From Arthrobacter sp. SW1 (GTDB taxonomy: Bacteria; Actinomycetota; Actinomycetes; Actinomycetales; Micrococcaceae), in NCBI RefSeq assembly GCF_001766675.1, contig NZ_MJLT01000006.1, positions 1 through 64,000 on the forward strand: 64,000 bases of DNA, written 5' to 3'. Under the pieces are notes generated by a model. The model saw only the letters and a program-made list of their open reading frames with translations. It made no database searches and had not been told where the DNA came from. Of the stretch, positions 8,658 through 17,864 are shown one piece after another (positions within the stretch are counted from its first letter, which is position 1; each line of letters begins with the position of its first letter). A program made the position numbers and the translations under genes.

Positions 8658-8674
8658 TTCTACTGATTGTAGAA
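8658..8674. promoter_or_regulatory. BlaI-type operator dyad (fourth copy)
   Basis: A perfect inverted repeat, TTCTAC-TGATT-GTAGAA. Arm sequence and 5-nt spacing are identical to the three dyads at 23542, 23630 and 23654 beside blaI and cydA. It overlaps the predicted -35 of the 116-aa membrane protein gene, at almost the same distance from the -10 as the dyad in front of blaI. This suggests repression by BlaI. Confidence 0.7.
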
Positions 8675-8716
8675 CGACGGCGGCCCGCCCCCTCAGTGGG
8701 GACGGGCCGCCGTCGT
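8674..8716 (-). terminator. Terminator of sucB
   Basis: A 14-bp perfect outer stem (8674-8687 with 8703-8716), followed by a partly paired inner region, lies 12 nt after the sucB stop. Its outer arm sequence, ACGACGGCGGCC, recurs in the terminator after acnA. Confidence 0.75.
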
Positions 8717-8728
8717 GTTTCGCTTGGC

Positions 8729-10495
8729 TTAGAGACCGAGGTCGCCCTCGAAGGCGCCGCCTTCGAGGCGGGCCTTGACGGTCTGCAGGAAGCGGCCGGC
8801 GTCGGCACCGTCAACCAGGCGGTGATCGTAGGTCAGGCACAGGTACATCATGTGGCGGATGGCGATCGAGTCGTTGCCGTCGGCGTCGGTGACGACCATC
8901 GGACGCTTGACGATGGCACCGGTGCCGAGGATGGCGACCTGCGGCTGGTTGATGATCGGGGTGTCGAACAGGGCGCCGACAGAACCGATGTTGGTGATCG
9001 AGAAAGTGCCGCCGGAGAGCTCGTCCGGGCCGATCTTGCCGGAGCGGGTGCGGTTGGCGACGTCGGCGATCTTGCCTGCCAGTCCGGCGAGGTTCAGGTC
9101 ACCGGCGTTCGACACGACGGGAACCAGGAGGCCCTTGTCGGTGTCGACCGCGAACGCCAGGTGCTCGGCGTTGTGGTAGGTGATCTGCTGGGTCTCTTCG
9201 TTGTACTCGGCGTTCAGCTTCGGGTGGGCCTTCAGTGCCTCGGCGACTGCCTTGGCGATGAACGGCAGGTAGGTCAGGTTGACACCGTTGACGGCCTTGA
9301 AGTTGTTCTTGGCCGAAGCGCGCAGCTTGACGATGCGCGTCATGTCGATTTCGTGGACCTGGGTCAGCTGGGTGGAGACGTCCAGGGACTCACGCATGCG
9401 GCGGGCGATGACCTGGCGGATGCGCGGAGCCTTCTCGGTGGTGCCGCGGAGCGAGGACGCCACGACGGCGGGGGCTGCTGCAGCAGGAGTTGCGGCGGCG
9501 GGAGCTGCGGGAGCTGCTGCAGGAGCCGGGGCGGCTGCCTTCTTGGCTTCCGCTGCGGCCAGGACGTCCTGCTTGCGGATGCGTCCACCGACGCCGGTGC
9601 CGGTGACCGTGGTGATGTCCACGCCGTTCTGGTTGGCGAGCTTGCGCACCAGCGGGGTCACGTAGGAGGAAGACTCCGACGACGACGGCGCTGCGGCCGG
9701 AGCGGGAGCGGCAGCCGGAGCGGCGGGAGCCGGTGCTGCTGCAGGGGCGGGGGCAGCGGCGGGTGCCGGTGCTGCAGCCGGAGCGGGCGCAGCGGCCGGG
9801 GCCGGAGCTGCCTCAGCGGCGGGTGCCGGGGCGGCCGGAGCCTCAGCCGGGGCTGCCGCGGCAGGGGAGCCCGAACCGATGACGGCGAGGACGGAGCCGA
9901 CCTCTGCGGTGTCGTCCTCGTTGACCCGGATCTCAAGCAGGGTGCCTGCGACAGGGGACGGGATTTCGGTGTCGACCTTGTCGGTGGAGACTTCGAGCAG
10001 CGGCTCGTCCACCTCGACGCTGTCGCCGACGGCCTTGAGCCAGCGGGTGACGGTGCCTTCGGTAACGCTTTCGCCCAGTGCCGGGAGAGTGACGTCGTGG
10101 CCTTCGGCGGCAGCCGGGGCAGCGGCGGCAGGAGCGGCCGGTGCTTCCTCGGCGGCAGGAGCTGCGGGGGCTTCTTCCGCGGCCGGAGCGGGAGCCTCTT
10201 CGGCGGCGGGTGCGGCAGCCGGGGCTTCAGCTGCGGGTGCTTCGGCGGCCGGAGCGGCGCCGTTGCCGATACGGACCAGGGGAGCGCCAACCTCGGCGGT
10301 CTCGTCCTCAGCGACGAGGATTTCCTCGATGATGCCTGCGATCGGAGAAGGGATTTCGGTGTCTACCTTGTCAGTGGAGACCTCGAGCAAGGGCTCGTCG
10401 ACTTCCACGCGGTCACCAACCTGCTTGAGCCAGCGGGTGACGGTGCCTTCGGTGACGCTTTCACCGAGGGCGGGCAAGTTAACGGATTCAGACAT
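8729..10495 (-). CDS. sucB: 2-oxoacid dehydrogenase E2 (dihydrolipoamide succinyl/acetyltransferase)
   Basis: E2 core subunit of the 2-oxoglutarate and/or pyruvate dehydrogenase complex, 588 aa. Two lipoyl domains are present with modifiable Lys43 and Lys173, each in [10 protein letters not shown]. Ala/Pro-rich linkers join them to a peripheral-subunit-binding domain (about 278-314) and a catalytic domain with the TYDHRLVDG motif (His558, Asp562). The double-lipoyl layout is typical of actinobacterial SucB/DlaT, which in mycobacteria serves pyruvate dehydrogenase. It lies 103 nt downstream of lpdA on the same strand, with a hairpin between them, and ends in a strong terminator. AAGGAG lies 12 nt before the ATG. 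The Ala/Pro repeats are flexible linker, not a genetic repeat element. Confidence 0.96.
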   Translation of the reverse strand: MSESVNLPALGESVTEGTVTRWLKQVGDRVEVDEPLLEVSTDKVDTEIPSPIAGIIEEILVAEDETAEVGAPLVRIGNGAAPAAEAPAAEAPAAAPAAEEAPAPAAEEAPAAPAAEEAPAAPAAAAPAAAEGHDVTLPALGESVTEGTVTRWLKAVGDSVEVDEPLLEVSTDKVDTEIPSPVAGTLLEIRVNEDDTAEVGSVLAVIGSGSPAAAAPAEAPAAPAPAAEAAPAPAAAPAPAAAPAPAAAPAPAAAPAPAAPAAAPAPAAAPSSSESSSYVTPLVRKLANQNGVDITTVTGTGVGGRIRKQDVLAAAEAKKAAAPAPAAAPAAPAAATPAAAAPAVVASSLRGTTEKAPRIRQVIARRMRESLDVSTQLTQVHEIDMTRIVKLRASAKNNFKAVNGVNLTYLPFIAKAVAEALKAHPKLNAEYNEETQQITYHNAEHLAFAVDTDKGLLVPVVSNAGDLNLAGLAGKIADVANRTRSGKIGPDELSGGTFSITNIGSVGALFDTPIINQPQVAILGTGAIVKRPMVVTDADGNDSIAIRHMMYLCLTYDHRLVDGADAGRFLQTVKARLEGGAFEGDLGL

Positions 10496-10548
10496 GTCGT
10501 CCCCGTTCTCCTTATTGGTTTTTTGTGCGGATGGGTGTTGCCTGTGAT

Positions 10549-10581
10549 GCCCTGCGCCGGCAGTTCGTGCCGGCGCAGGGC
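10549..10581 (-). other. Intra-operon hairpin between lpdA and sucB
   Basis: A perfect 14-bp stem (10549-10562 with 10568-10581) with a 5-nt loop lies after the lpdA stop. No T-tract follows on the minus strand; an A-rich stretch follows instead. It may be an mRNA-processing or 3'-end stability element, or a weak terminator that sets E3:E2 ratio. Confidence 0.55.
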
Positions 10582-10598
10582 GGCTGTCTGGGTGGCTG

Positions 10599-11981
10599 CT
10601 AGCCGTGGAGCGGCTTGCCGGCCAGGGCGAGGTGCGCTTCGCCCAGGGTTTCGTTCTGGGTGGGGTGCGCGTGGATGAACTGGGCGACGTCCTCCGGGTA
10701 GGCCTCCCAGTTGACGATCAGCTGGGCTTCGCCGATCTGCTCGCCCATGCGGGAGCCGATCATGTGCACGCCGACCACGGGGCCGTCCTTCTGGCGGACA
10801 ACCTTCACGAGGCCGCCGGTGCCCAGGATGGAGCTCTTGCCGTTGCCGGCCAGGTTGTATTCCTGGGTCTGGACCTGGTCGTCGCCGAACTTCTCCTTGG
10901 CGCCCTTTTCGGTGTAGCCGACGGTGGCGATTTCCGGCTCGCAGAAGGTGACCTTGGGGATGTTGATGTCTTCGACGATCACCGGGTTCAGGCCGGCGAT
11001 CTCTTCGGCGACGAAGATGCCCTGCTGGTAGCCGCGGTGCGCGAGCTGGACACCGGGGACGATGTCGCCGACGGCGTAGATGTTGCCGACGCCGGTGTGC
11101 AGGCGCTCGTTGGTGATGACGAAGCCGCGGTCGATGGTGATGCCGGCTTCTTCGTAGCCGAGGTTCGCGGTGACCGGGCCGCGGCCGACGGCGACGAGGA
11201 GCAGCTCGGCTTCGAAGGTCTGGCCGTCGACGAGGGTGACCTTGACGCCGTTCTCGTCCTGCTCAACGCCCTGGAAGAAGACGCCGGTGCTGAACTTGAT
11301 GCCGCGCTTCTTGAAGGCGCGCTCGAGGGTCTTGACGATGGCGGCGTCCTCGTTCGGAACGAGGGAGGGCAGGCCTTCGACGATCGTGACGTCAACACCG
11401 AAGGACTTCCAGACGGAAGCGAACTCGACGCCGATGACGCCGCCGCCGAGCACGATGGCGCTCTTCGGGATGTAGTTCAGCTCGAGGGCCTGGTCCGAGG
11501 TGATGACGCGGCCGCCGATTTCCAGGCCCGGGAGGGAGCGCGAGTAGGAACCGGTGGCGAGGACGATGTTCTTGCCCTTGTAGGCGGTGCCGTTGACCAC
11601 GACGGTGTCGGTGCCCTGGAGCTTGCCTTCACCTTCGATGACGGTGATGCCCTTGGCCTTGATGAGGCCCTGGAGACCCTTGTACTTGCCGGCGATGATG
11701 CCGTCCTTGTACGCGTTGACGGCGTCGATGTCGATGCTGTCCAGGGTGACGTTCACGCCGTACTTGGCGGCGTCGCGGGCGTGGTCGGCCAGTTCCGCGG
11801 AGTGCAGGAGGGCCTTGGTGGGGATACAGCCGTTGTGGAGGCAGGTGCCGCCGAGCTTGGCCTTCTCAACGAGGCCGACGGTGAAGCCAAGCTGTACGGC
11901 ACGCAGGGCCGTGGCGTAGCCGCCGCTGCCGCCACCGAGTACCAGGATGTCGAATTCTTGCGCAGTTGCCTGATCGGCCAC
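10599..11981 (-). CDS. lpdA: Dihydrolipoyl dehydrogenase (E3)
   Basis: A flavoprotein disulfide reductase that reoxidises dihydrolipoyl groups of E2 with NAD+. It is 460 aa, normal length. The FAD loop [17 protein letters not shown] is followed by the redox pair Cys47/Cys52 in [13 protein letters not shown], the NAD motif [10 protein letters not shown], and the C-terminal His-Glu motif [14 protein letters not shown]. The GTG at 11981 is chosen because GGGAG lies about 7 nt upstream and the protein then begins just before the FAD fold; upstream in-frame codons give an unlikely extension. It is transcribed toward sucB. A 22-bp dyad lies about 115 nt upstream. Confidence 0.96.
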   Translation of the reverse strand: MADQATAQEFDILVLGGGSGGYATALRAVQLGFTVGLVEKAKLGGTCLHNGCIPTKALLHSAELADHARDAAKYGVNVTLDSIDIDAVNAYKDGIIAGKYKGLQGLIKAKGITVIEGEGKLQGTDTVVVNGTAYKGKNIVLATGSYSRSLPGLEIGGRVITSDQALELNYIPKSAIVLGGGVIGVEFASVWKSFGVDVTIVEGLPSLVPNEDAAIVKTLERAFKKRGIKFSTGVFFQGVEQDENGVKVTLVDGQTFEAELLLVAVGRGPVTANLGYEEAGITIDRGFVITNERLHTGVGNIYAVGDIVPGVQLAHRGYQQGIFVAEEIAGLNPVIVEDINIPKVTFCEPEIATVGYTEKGAKEKFGDDQVQTQEYNLAGNGKSSILGTGGLVKVVRQKDGPVVGVHMIGSRMGEQIGEAQLIVNWEAYPEDVAQFIHAHPTQNETLGEAHLALAGKPLHG

Positions 11982-12093
11982 TATGACGCTCCCTCGCGTG
12001 AACGATGGCACGAGATCACGCGCCATCTGGTCTTGGAACAAGTTCTGCCGCGATTATGCCAGCACGAAAAGTTCTCTTGCATTTGTGACTACC

Positions 12094-12115
12094 GTGGTTC
12101 ACCTTAGCGAACCAC
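12094..12115. promoter_or_regulatory. 22-bp inverted repeat upstream of lpdA, candidate operator
   Basis: A perfect dyad, GTGGTTC-N8-GAACCAC, sits in the lpdA leader region, 113-134 nt before the start codon and downstream of the pepA terminator. It is too small and widely spaced for a terminator. The regulator is unknown. Confidence 0.45.
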
Positions 12116-12177
12116 CTATTCATGCTCCACCCTCCGAAGCCGTTTTGGGTGGTGCTTGTGGCCAGACTCACGTCCGG

Positions 12178-12208
12178 CCGTGGGGCCGGTCATGGACCGG
12201 CCCCACGG
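12178..12208 (-). terminator. Terminator of pepA
   Basis: A 13-bp perfect GC-rich stem with a 5-nt loop begins 15 nt after the pepA stop on the minus strand. It separates pepA from lpdA transcription. Confidence 0.7.
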
Positions 12209-12222
12209 GGTCAGGCTCCCGC

Positions 12223-13737
12223 TCAGGAAAGCAGGTCCTCGGCGTAGGCGACGAGGGTGCGCACCGTGCAGCCGGTGCCCTGCTTGGGGGTGTAGCCGTA
12301 AGGGCCTCCGTTGTTGAAGGACGGGCCGGCGATGTCGATGTGCGCCCAGGGGATCTGCGCGCCCTGCGCGTCCTTGCCGACGAATTCGCGAAGGAAGGCC
12401 GCTGCCGTCATCATGCCGCCGTGGCGTTCGCCGATGTTGGCGATGTCAGCCACCTGGGAGTCCAGGCTGGCGCGCAGTTCTTCCGGGATGGGCATGGGCC
12501 AGACAAGTTCGCCGGCGCGGTCGGCGGCCGACTTCAGGGCGGCGGTGACGTCGTCGGATCCCATGATGCCGGCAGTCCGGTTGCCGAGGGCGATCAGCTG
12601 GGCACCGGTGAGCGTGGCGACGTCGATGATCGCATCCGGGTTTTCCAGGCTCGCGGCCACGAGGCCGTCCGCCATGACCAGGCGCCCTTCGGCGTCGGTG
12701 TTCAGCACCTCGACGGTCCTGCCGCCGTAGACGGTCAGGACATCGGCGGGACGCTGCGCGGCGCCGGAGGGCATGTTCTCCGCGATGCAGAGCCAGGCGG
12801 TCGCCTTGACCGGCAGGCCGAGGTCAGCGATCGCGAGCACAGTATTAAGGACGACGGCGGCGCCGGCCATGTCGCTCTTCATGTCTCCCATGCCGAGGGC
12901 CGGCTTGATGGAGATTCCGCCGGTGTCGAAGGTGATGCCTTTGCCGACGAGCGCGATCTTCTTCGTCGCCTTGGTGGGGGAGTATTCGACCTTGACCAGG
13001 CGCGGCTGGCGGGTGGAGCCCTTGCCGACGCCGAGGATGCCGCCGAAGCCTTCCTTCTCGAGGCGCTTCTCGTCCCAGACCGTCACCTTCACGGGCCGGC
13101 CCTTCGCAAGTTCCTTAGCGGCATCGGCGAACGACTCCGGGTACAGGTGGCTGGGCGGCTGGTTGACCAGGGTGCGGGTGGCGTTGACGGCGCGGCCGAG
13201 GACCGCGGCGCGGTCCAGGGCCGGCTGGGCTTCCTTGGCATCCACGGCGGTGTGGACCAGGACCTTGGCGACGGGGTCCTTCAGGCCGTTCCGGCTGGAG
13301 CGGTGCTCCGTGTAGGAATACGAACCCAGCGCGGCACCTTCGGCGACGGCGGCGACATCGGCAACGTCCGCCGTCGGGAACGCGAGCGTCACGCTGGCAA
13401 GTCCGGCGAGCTGGCGGACGGCCGAACCGGCGGCGCGGCGCAGGGCCTCGCCGGTGGTGCGGCCATCGGCGGCAGGCTTGCCCGTGCCGGCGAGCACCAG
13501 GACGGGGGAGCCGGTTTCCGGAAGACCGGGCAGACGGTGGACCTGGTCTGCGGCGCCGGTGATACCGAGGACGCCCAAGGAGTCGGCAAGGGCTTCGGCG
13601 GCCTTGGCGCTCAAGGGGTTGTCGAGCAGCACGGGGCCGTCGGCCCCCTGTGCGACACCGATTACGAGTGCTTCACTGGGGGACTTCTTCAGGTCCTTGG
13701 CGATGATGCCGAGGGTGATGTCTGTAGTCTTCACCAC
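12223..13737 (-). CDS. pepA: Leucyl aminopeptidase (M17)
   Basis: A 504-aa cytosolic M17 aminopeptidase that removes N-terminal residues from peptides with two metal ions. The catalytic C-terminal domain shows the hallmark NTDAEGRL, the metal-binding GKGITFDTGG and KSDMAGAA segments, and the final ANIGERHGGMMTAAAFL. The N-terminal domain is the usual diverged Macro-like half. Two consecutive GTG codons (13737 and 13734) are possible starts, with GAGGA upstream. In mycobacteria a pepA/pepB gene likewise adjoins dlaT, so the position is conserved. It may use peptides produced by the tricorn-like protease nearby. Confidence 0.95.
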   Translation of the reverse strand: MVKTTDITLGIIAKDLKKSPSEALVIGVAQGADGPVLLDNPLSAKAAEALADSLGVLGITGAADQVHRLPGLPETGSPVLVLAGTGKPAADGRTTGEALRRAAGSAVRQLAGLASVTLAFPTADVADVAAVAEGAALGSYSYTEHRSSRNGLKDPVAKVLVHTAVDAKEAQPALDRAAVLGRAVNATRTLVNQPPSHLYPESFADAAKELAKGRPVKVTVWDEKRLEKEGFGGILGVGKGSTRQPRLVKVEYSPTKATKKIALVGKGITFDTGGISIKPALGMGDMKSDMAGAAVVLNTVLAIADLGLPVKATAWLCIAENMPSGAAQRPADVLTVYGGRTVEVLNTDAEGRLVMADGLVAASLENPDAIIDVATLTGAQLIALGNRTAGIMGSDDVTAALKSAADRAGELVWPMPIPEELRASLDSQVADIANIGERHGGMMTAAAFLREFVGKDAQGAQIPWAHIDIAGPSFNNGGPYGYTPKQGTGCTVRTLVAYAEDLLS

Positions 13738-13992
13738 GAGGATTTGTCCTCATCTCTCTTTGCATGGCTTGGCCGGGCTGCATGTCAGGCGCCCGGTTCC
13801 GGTCGCCTGCGGACCGTCTGGTGGACGGGTCCTCTGCGGCCTGGAGCCGCCGCGGCGGCACGTGTCGATCGTAGCCGTTCCGGCGCGCCGGACAGCAAAC
13901 AAAAGAGATCTGCGGCACATGCGCCGCAGGAATGCGCTGCCGGTGGCGGACGTTGTACCGGGAGAAGTTGTATAGATCGAAAGGAACCTGCC

Positions 13993-14931
13993 GTGTTTGA
14001 AGGTATCTCCGGCTCACTCCTTGACCCTGAATCCCTCTACGCCGGCAACATCGGGCTCTTCCACAGCCCCGAACTCAAGGGCCTGAACATGCTGGTGGGG
14101 TTCACCGGCTTTGCCGATGCGGGGCATGTGGTGCAGCAGGTGAATGCCGAGCTGCTGGAGGCGCTCGACGCCGAGACCGTCGCAGTGTTCGACGCCGACC
14201 AGCTGATCGATTACCGAAGCCGCCGCCCGCGGATCAGCTTCGTCGAAGACCACCTGGCCGATTACGAGGCACCCCGCCTGGCGCTCTACCGCCTGCACGA
14301 CGGGCTCGGGCAGCCCTTCCTGCTGCTGGCCGGCTTCGAGCCGGACCTGCAATGGGAGCGTTTCGCCCGCGCCGTCATCGGCATCGTGGAGGCACTGCAG
14401 GTCAAGCTGGTCACCTGGATCCACTCCATCCCCATGCCCGTGCCGCACACACGGCCCATCGGTGTCACCGTGCATGGCAACCGCCCCGAACTCGTGGAAG
14501 GCATTTCCACCTGGAAGCCCACAGTCGACGTTCCGGCCGCCGTCGGGCATGTCCTGGAGTACCGGCTCAACGAGGCCGGGCACAATGTGGCCGGCTACGT
14601 CATCCACGTCCCGCACTACCTGGCCGACGCCGAATACCCGCCGGCCGCCGTCGCGGGCCTCGAATACCTCGGGGCGGCCACCTCGCTCATGCTTCCCACC
14701 GACCGGCTGCGCGAGGCAGGGCGCGAGGTAGGCCGGCAGATCGCCGAACAGGTTGAAGCTTCCGACGAGGTCAAGCAGGTCGTGGCCAACCTGGAGACCC
14801 GTTATGACGACAAGGCCGAAGGGCTGGTGCGCCGCTCCTTGCTCGCCGGCGAGAACGACGAACTGCCCGACGCCGATGAGCTCGGAGCCGCCGTGGAGGC
14901 GTACCTTGCCCGCAAGGACGCCCGCCCCTAA
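13993..14931 (+). CDS. PAC2-family protein (proteasome-assembly-chaperone-like)
   Basis: A 312-aa PAC2 (PF09754-type) protein. Such proteins share the fold of eukaryotic proteasome assembly chaperone 2, and in Actinobacteria their role is unproven. Typical motifs are VGFTGFADAG near the N-terminus, DADQLIDYRSRRP, and the VTVHGNRPELVEG and EYPPAAVAGLEYLGA segments. The GTG start at 13993 is fixed by AAAGGA 7 nt upstream; the long upstream open frame overlaps pepA and lpdA and is not coding. A TATAGAT sequence at 13971 may be the -10. It is divergent from pepA, which could hint at a shared link with proteolysis. Confidence 0.9.
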   Translation: MFEGISGSLLDPESLYAGNIGLFHSPELKGLNMLVGFTGFADAGHVVQQVNAELLEALDAETVAVFDADQLIDYRSRRPRISFVEDHLADYEAPRLALYRLHDGLGQPFLLLAGFEPDLQWERFARAVIGIVEALQVKLVTWIHSIPMPVPHTRPIGVTVHGNRPELVEGISTWKPTVDVPAAVGHVLEYRLNEAGHNVAGYVIHVPHYLADAEYPPAAVAGLEYLGAATSLMLPTDRLREAGREVGRQIAEQVEASDEVKQVVANLETRYDDKAEGLVRRSLLAGENDELPDADELGAAVEAYLARKDARP

Positions 14932-14965
14932 GGCGTCTTAAATCTGCTTTACTGCCGTGTTTCGG

Positions 14966-14972
14966 TGATAAT
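14966..14972 (+). promoter_or_regulatory. -10 box for leaderless MFS gene
   Basis: TGATAAT precedes the GTG at 14979 by 6 nt, so the predicted transcription start is the start codon. It is also an extended -10 candidate. No -35 is obvious. Confidence 0.55.
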
Positions 14973-14978
14973 TGAACG

Positions 14979-16337
14979 GTGAACGCACCCCGAGCCTGGA
15001 TCATCTGGTCGATCGGGGTGCTCGCTTATCTGGTGGCTGTTGCGCAGCGGACCTCCTTCGGGGTGTCCGGCCTCGAGGCCACTGAGCGCTTCCACGCCGG
15101 GGCCGCGGCCGTTTCCTTCTTCACGGTCCTGCAGTTGCTGGTCTACGCGGCGCTGCAGATTCCGGTGGGCATCCTGGTGGACCGTTTCGGTTCGCGGGTG
15201 ATGATCGCCGGCGGCGCCGTGCTGATGGGCCTGGGGCAGCTCGAACTGGCCTTCGCCGATTCAATCGGGGCCGGAGTCTTCGGCCGTGTCCTCGTCGGTG
15301 CGGGGGACGCCATGACCTTCATCTCCGTGATCCGCCTGATTCCGCTGTGGTTCGCGCCCCTGCGCGCACCTCTGGTGACCCAGCTGACCGGCATGACGGG
15401 GCAGTTGGGGCAGGTCATCAGCGTGGTTCCGTTCGCGCTCGTGCTGCATTCCGCCGGCTGGACCCCGGCCTACCTGATGCTGGCCTCCTTGTCCGCGCTC
15501 GCCGTCGTACTGGTGCTCGCGATGCTGAGGGACGCCCCGCCCGGCCACCCGCCGCGCGAAGGCGGCCAGGGCCTGCGCGCCACGGGCGTCAGCCTTGCGC
15601 ATGCCTGGCGGCAGCCCGGCACCCGGCTGGGACTCTGGAGCCACTTCACCGTGCAGTTTTGCGGCACGGTCTTTGCCATGTCCTGGGGCTACCCGTTCCT
15701 GGTCTCCGCCCAAGGCATTGAGCCTGCCGCGGCCTCCGGAATCATGGGCCTTTACGTGGCCGTCGGCATGGTGGCCGGGCCGTTCTTCGGCAGCTTCGTG
15801 GCCAAGCACCCGATGCGGCGCTCTGCCATGGTGCTCCTTATTTCCGCTGCGACCGCCGTGACCTGGGCGGCTGTGCTGGCCTGGCCGGGCAGGGCGCCCC
15901 TGTGGCTGCTGGCGCTGCTTGCCGCGGTGCTCGCGGTGGGCGGTCCAAGCTCGATGATCGGTTTCGACTTCGCCCGGACCTTCAACCCGTCGCACCGGAT
16001 CGGAACGGCCACGGGCATCGTGAACGTGGGCGGGTTCGTGGCTGCGTTGCTCACGATCTACCTGGTGGGTCTCGTCCTGGACGTCCTCCATGCTTCCGGG
16101 TTCTCAGGAGGCGAGCTTTACGGCCTGGCGTCCTTCAGGCTCGCGCTCAGCGTCCAGTTCGTCTTCCTGCTGCTGGGCGGTGTGCTGATCGTGCTGGTCC
16201 GCCGGAAGGTGCGGCGGCAGATGGCGGCGCAGGGCGTCCACGTGCGGCCCCTGCCGGCCGTCCTGGCGGAGCGTTTCCGGGAACGGCGCAGGCGCGGCCG
16301 CGAATCCGAAGGCACGCAGGACACCACCGTCGGCTGA
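14979..16337 (+). CDS. MFS transporter
   Basis: A 452-aa major facilitator superfamily permease with about 12 hydrophobic helices and a basic Arg-rich C-terminal tail. The loop 2-3 motif appears as GILVDRFGSRVMIAGG, and helix 4 carries RVLVGAGDAMTFISVIRL. The architecture resembles nitrate/nitrite or hexuronate-type and drug-exporter MFS proteins. The substrate is not recognisable and no neighbour points to one. The GTG start is supported by the TGATAAT box; there is no ribosome binding site. It follows the PAC2 gene by 47 nt but seems to have its own promoter. Confidence 0.88.
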   Translation: MNAPRAWIIWSIGVLAYLVAVAQRTSFGVSGLEATERFHAGAAAVSFFTVLQLLVYAALQIPVGILVDRFGSRVMIAGGAVLMGLGQLELAFADSIGAGVFGRVLVGAGDAMTFISVIRLIPLWFAPLRAPLVTQLTGMTGQLGQVISVVPFALVLHSAGWTPAYLMLASLSALAVVLVLAMLRDAPPGHPPREGGQGLRATGVSLAHAWRQPGTRLGLWSHFTVQFCGTVFAMSWGYPFLVSAQGIEPAAASGIMGLYVAVGMVAGPFFGSFVAKHPMRRSAMVLLISAATAVTWAAVLAWPGRAPLWLLALLAAVLAVGGPSSMIGFDFARTFNPSHRIGTATGIVNVGGFVAALLTIYLVGLVLDVLHASGFSGGELYGLASFRLALSVQFVFLLLGGVLIVLVRRKVRRQMAAQGVHVRPLPAVLAERFRERRRRGRESEGTQDTTVG

Positions 16338-16463
16338 TCTGGCTGGGGGAGACGCGCCCCGGACGTGGCGGCACTTCTCCTCCCCAGCGTGGTCTTTCCG
16401 TGGCTGTCCACATACGCGCATCCGCGCCTGCCCGCCGGGCGACGGACTGCCGATGCTGGGACC

Positions 16464-17753
16464 ATGACCAACGAACGCATGACAGTTTCCCGTCCCGAAG
16501 ACATCCTCGGCTACATTCCGCACGTCCTCGGCATTCGCCCCGAGGAGAGCCTCGTGGCCATGACCATGCAGGGTAAGGCCCTGGGCGCCACGCTGCGCGT
16601 GGATCTTCCCGTGGACCTCGCGCCGCGACGGTTGGCGGCCTACGCGGAGCGTGTCTCTGATTACCTCACCACAGACGAAACCGCCGACGGCGTCCTGCTG
16701 GCCGTCTACGCGGCGGCGGGCTGGGAGGACGGGAGCGTCGCTGAGCGGTACGCGCCGCTGCTCGCCCACCTTGAAGGCGCGTTCGAGGCCGACGGCCTGG
16801 AGCTGCGCGACGCCTGGCTGGTGGGACCGGAACACTGGCGCGGCGCTTTCTGCGACGATCCTGCCTGCTGCCCTTGGCCCGGACACCCTGTCGAGCGGAT
16901 CCGCGACAGCCGGCTCAACGCCGAAATGGTCTTCCGCGGAAGCAGCGTTGCCGACGCCGTGCCACCCGGCGACGCCGGACGGTTCGCCGGCATGTCCGAG
17001 CCCGGCTTGCAGGAGGAGGAAGAGACTGCGAAGGACAGCTTGGACGGCCATTGGCGGGACAAGGCTGCGCTGGACCGCATGCTCGACGCCTGGTTCGCTG
17101 TCCTGGACCGGCCCGGTGCGACAGGCCGCAAGCGAGCGGTGGACGCCGGGAGCGGGGCTGCCGTGGGAAAGCAGGCCGCGGGCTGGCTCAGGGCAAGCCT
17201 CTGCATTCCGGCCTGGCGCGATGCCGTGGCCGTCGGCGCGGCGGCCGGGAAGGAAACGGCCTGCGCGGGGGCGGAAGCCTTTGGCTTTTTCCGAAAGGGG
17301 CAGGGAAAGCAATTGCCATTACCGGCAGAACTGGAAGCCCTGCTTGGCGACGGAAATGCCGGGGACAGGCAGGACCGCATGCCGGCCAAGCCGCGCCGTA
17401 GCGCCGCCTCGGTGCTCCAAGCTTCGGTGCTCAAATACGGCGACGTCCTGCTCGGACTGCATCCAGCGGTGCCTGACTGGACGCGCCTCAACGCGCTCGA
17501 CGCCCTGCTGGAGGACCTCGCAGCCCGGGGCGGCGGCGAGGCCAGGGCGGCTGCCCTCACGATCCGCGGCTGGATCCACTGGTGCCGGGGGAGCGGATCC
17601 ATGGCGGACGCCCTGCTCAGCCAAGCCGATGCGGAGCAACCGGGGTACCGCCTGGCGGCGCTGCTGACGGAGCTGGTGCATCGCGGAACGCTCAATGGCT
17701 GGGTGAAGAACAGGGACGCGGCATGGCGGCGTTTTGGCGGGGCCGCTGCCTGA
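16464..17753 (+). CDS. DUF4192 family protein
   Basis: A 429-aa actinobacterial protein of unknown function. The N-terminus (RPEDILGYIPHVLGIRPEESLVAMTM) is the signature of DUF4192. The C-terminal 110 residues are helical and Ala-rich and read like a repeat or TPR-like bundle (LAARGGGEARAAALTIRGWIHWCRGS). No membrane helix or signal peptide is present. The start ATG at 16464 is preferred since GATGCT lies 6 nt upstream as a weak -10; a second ATG five codons on is possible. It lies directly upstream of the principal sigma factor gene, a position I believe is seen in related genomes. Confidence 0.82.
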   Translation: MTNERMTVSRPEDILGYIPHVLGIRPEESLVAMTMQGKALGATLRVDLPVDLAPRRLAAYAERVSDYLTTDETADGVLLAVYAAAGWEDGSVAERYAPLLAHLEGAFEADGLELRDAWLVGPEHWRGAFCDDPACCPWPGHPVERIRDSRLNAEMVFRGSSVADAVPPGDAGRFAGMSEPGLQEEEETAKDSLDGHWRDKAALDRMLDAWFAVLDRPGATGRKRAVDAGSGAAVGKQAAGWLRASLCIPAWRDAVAVGAAAGKETACAGAEAFGFFRKGQGKQLPLPAELEALLGDGNAGDRQDRMPAKPRRSAASVLQASVLKYGDVLLGLHPAVPDWTRLNALDALLEDLAARGGGEARAAALTIRGWIHWCRGSGSMADALLSQADAEQPGYRLAALLTELVHRGTLNGWVKNRDAAWRRFGGAAA

Positions 17754-17864
17754 ATACCCGCCATAGTCCGGGCAATTCGCCCTTGTCGGCGAAAAGCGTG
17801 AGACAATGTAGGCCGAGACCCGGTTGGGTCCGTGTTTCAAGTGCCCGTCGCAGTCCCCGTACCG

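Noticed and set aside
9660..10260. Possible tandem repeat element in sucB (Ala/Pro codon repeats)
   Set aside because: These encode normal flexible linkers of E2 proteins and are not a mobile or CRISPR-like repeat.
8330..10678. 782-aa plus-strand frame opposite sucB
   Set aside because: Gly/Arg/Ser-rich repetitive translation mirrors the Ala/Pro linkers of SucB on the other strand; not a gene.
11983..13992. Upstream extension of the PAC2 reading frame
   Set aside because: It crosses pepA on the opposite strand and lacks start signals; the GTG at 13993 with AAAGGA is the true start.
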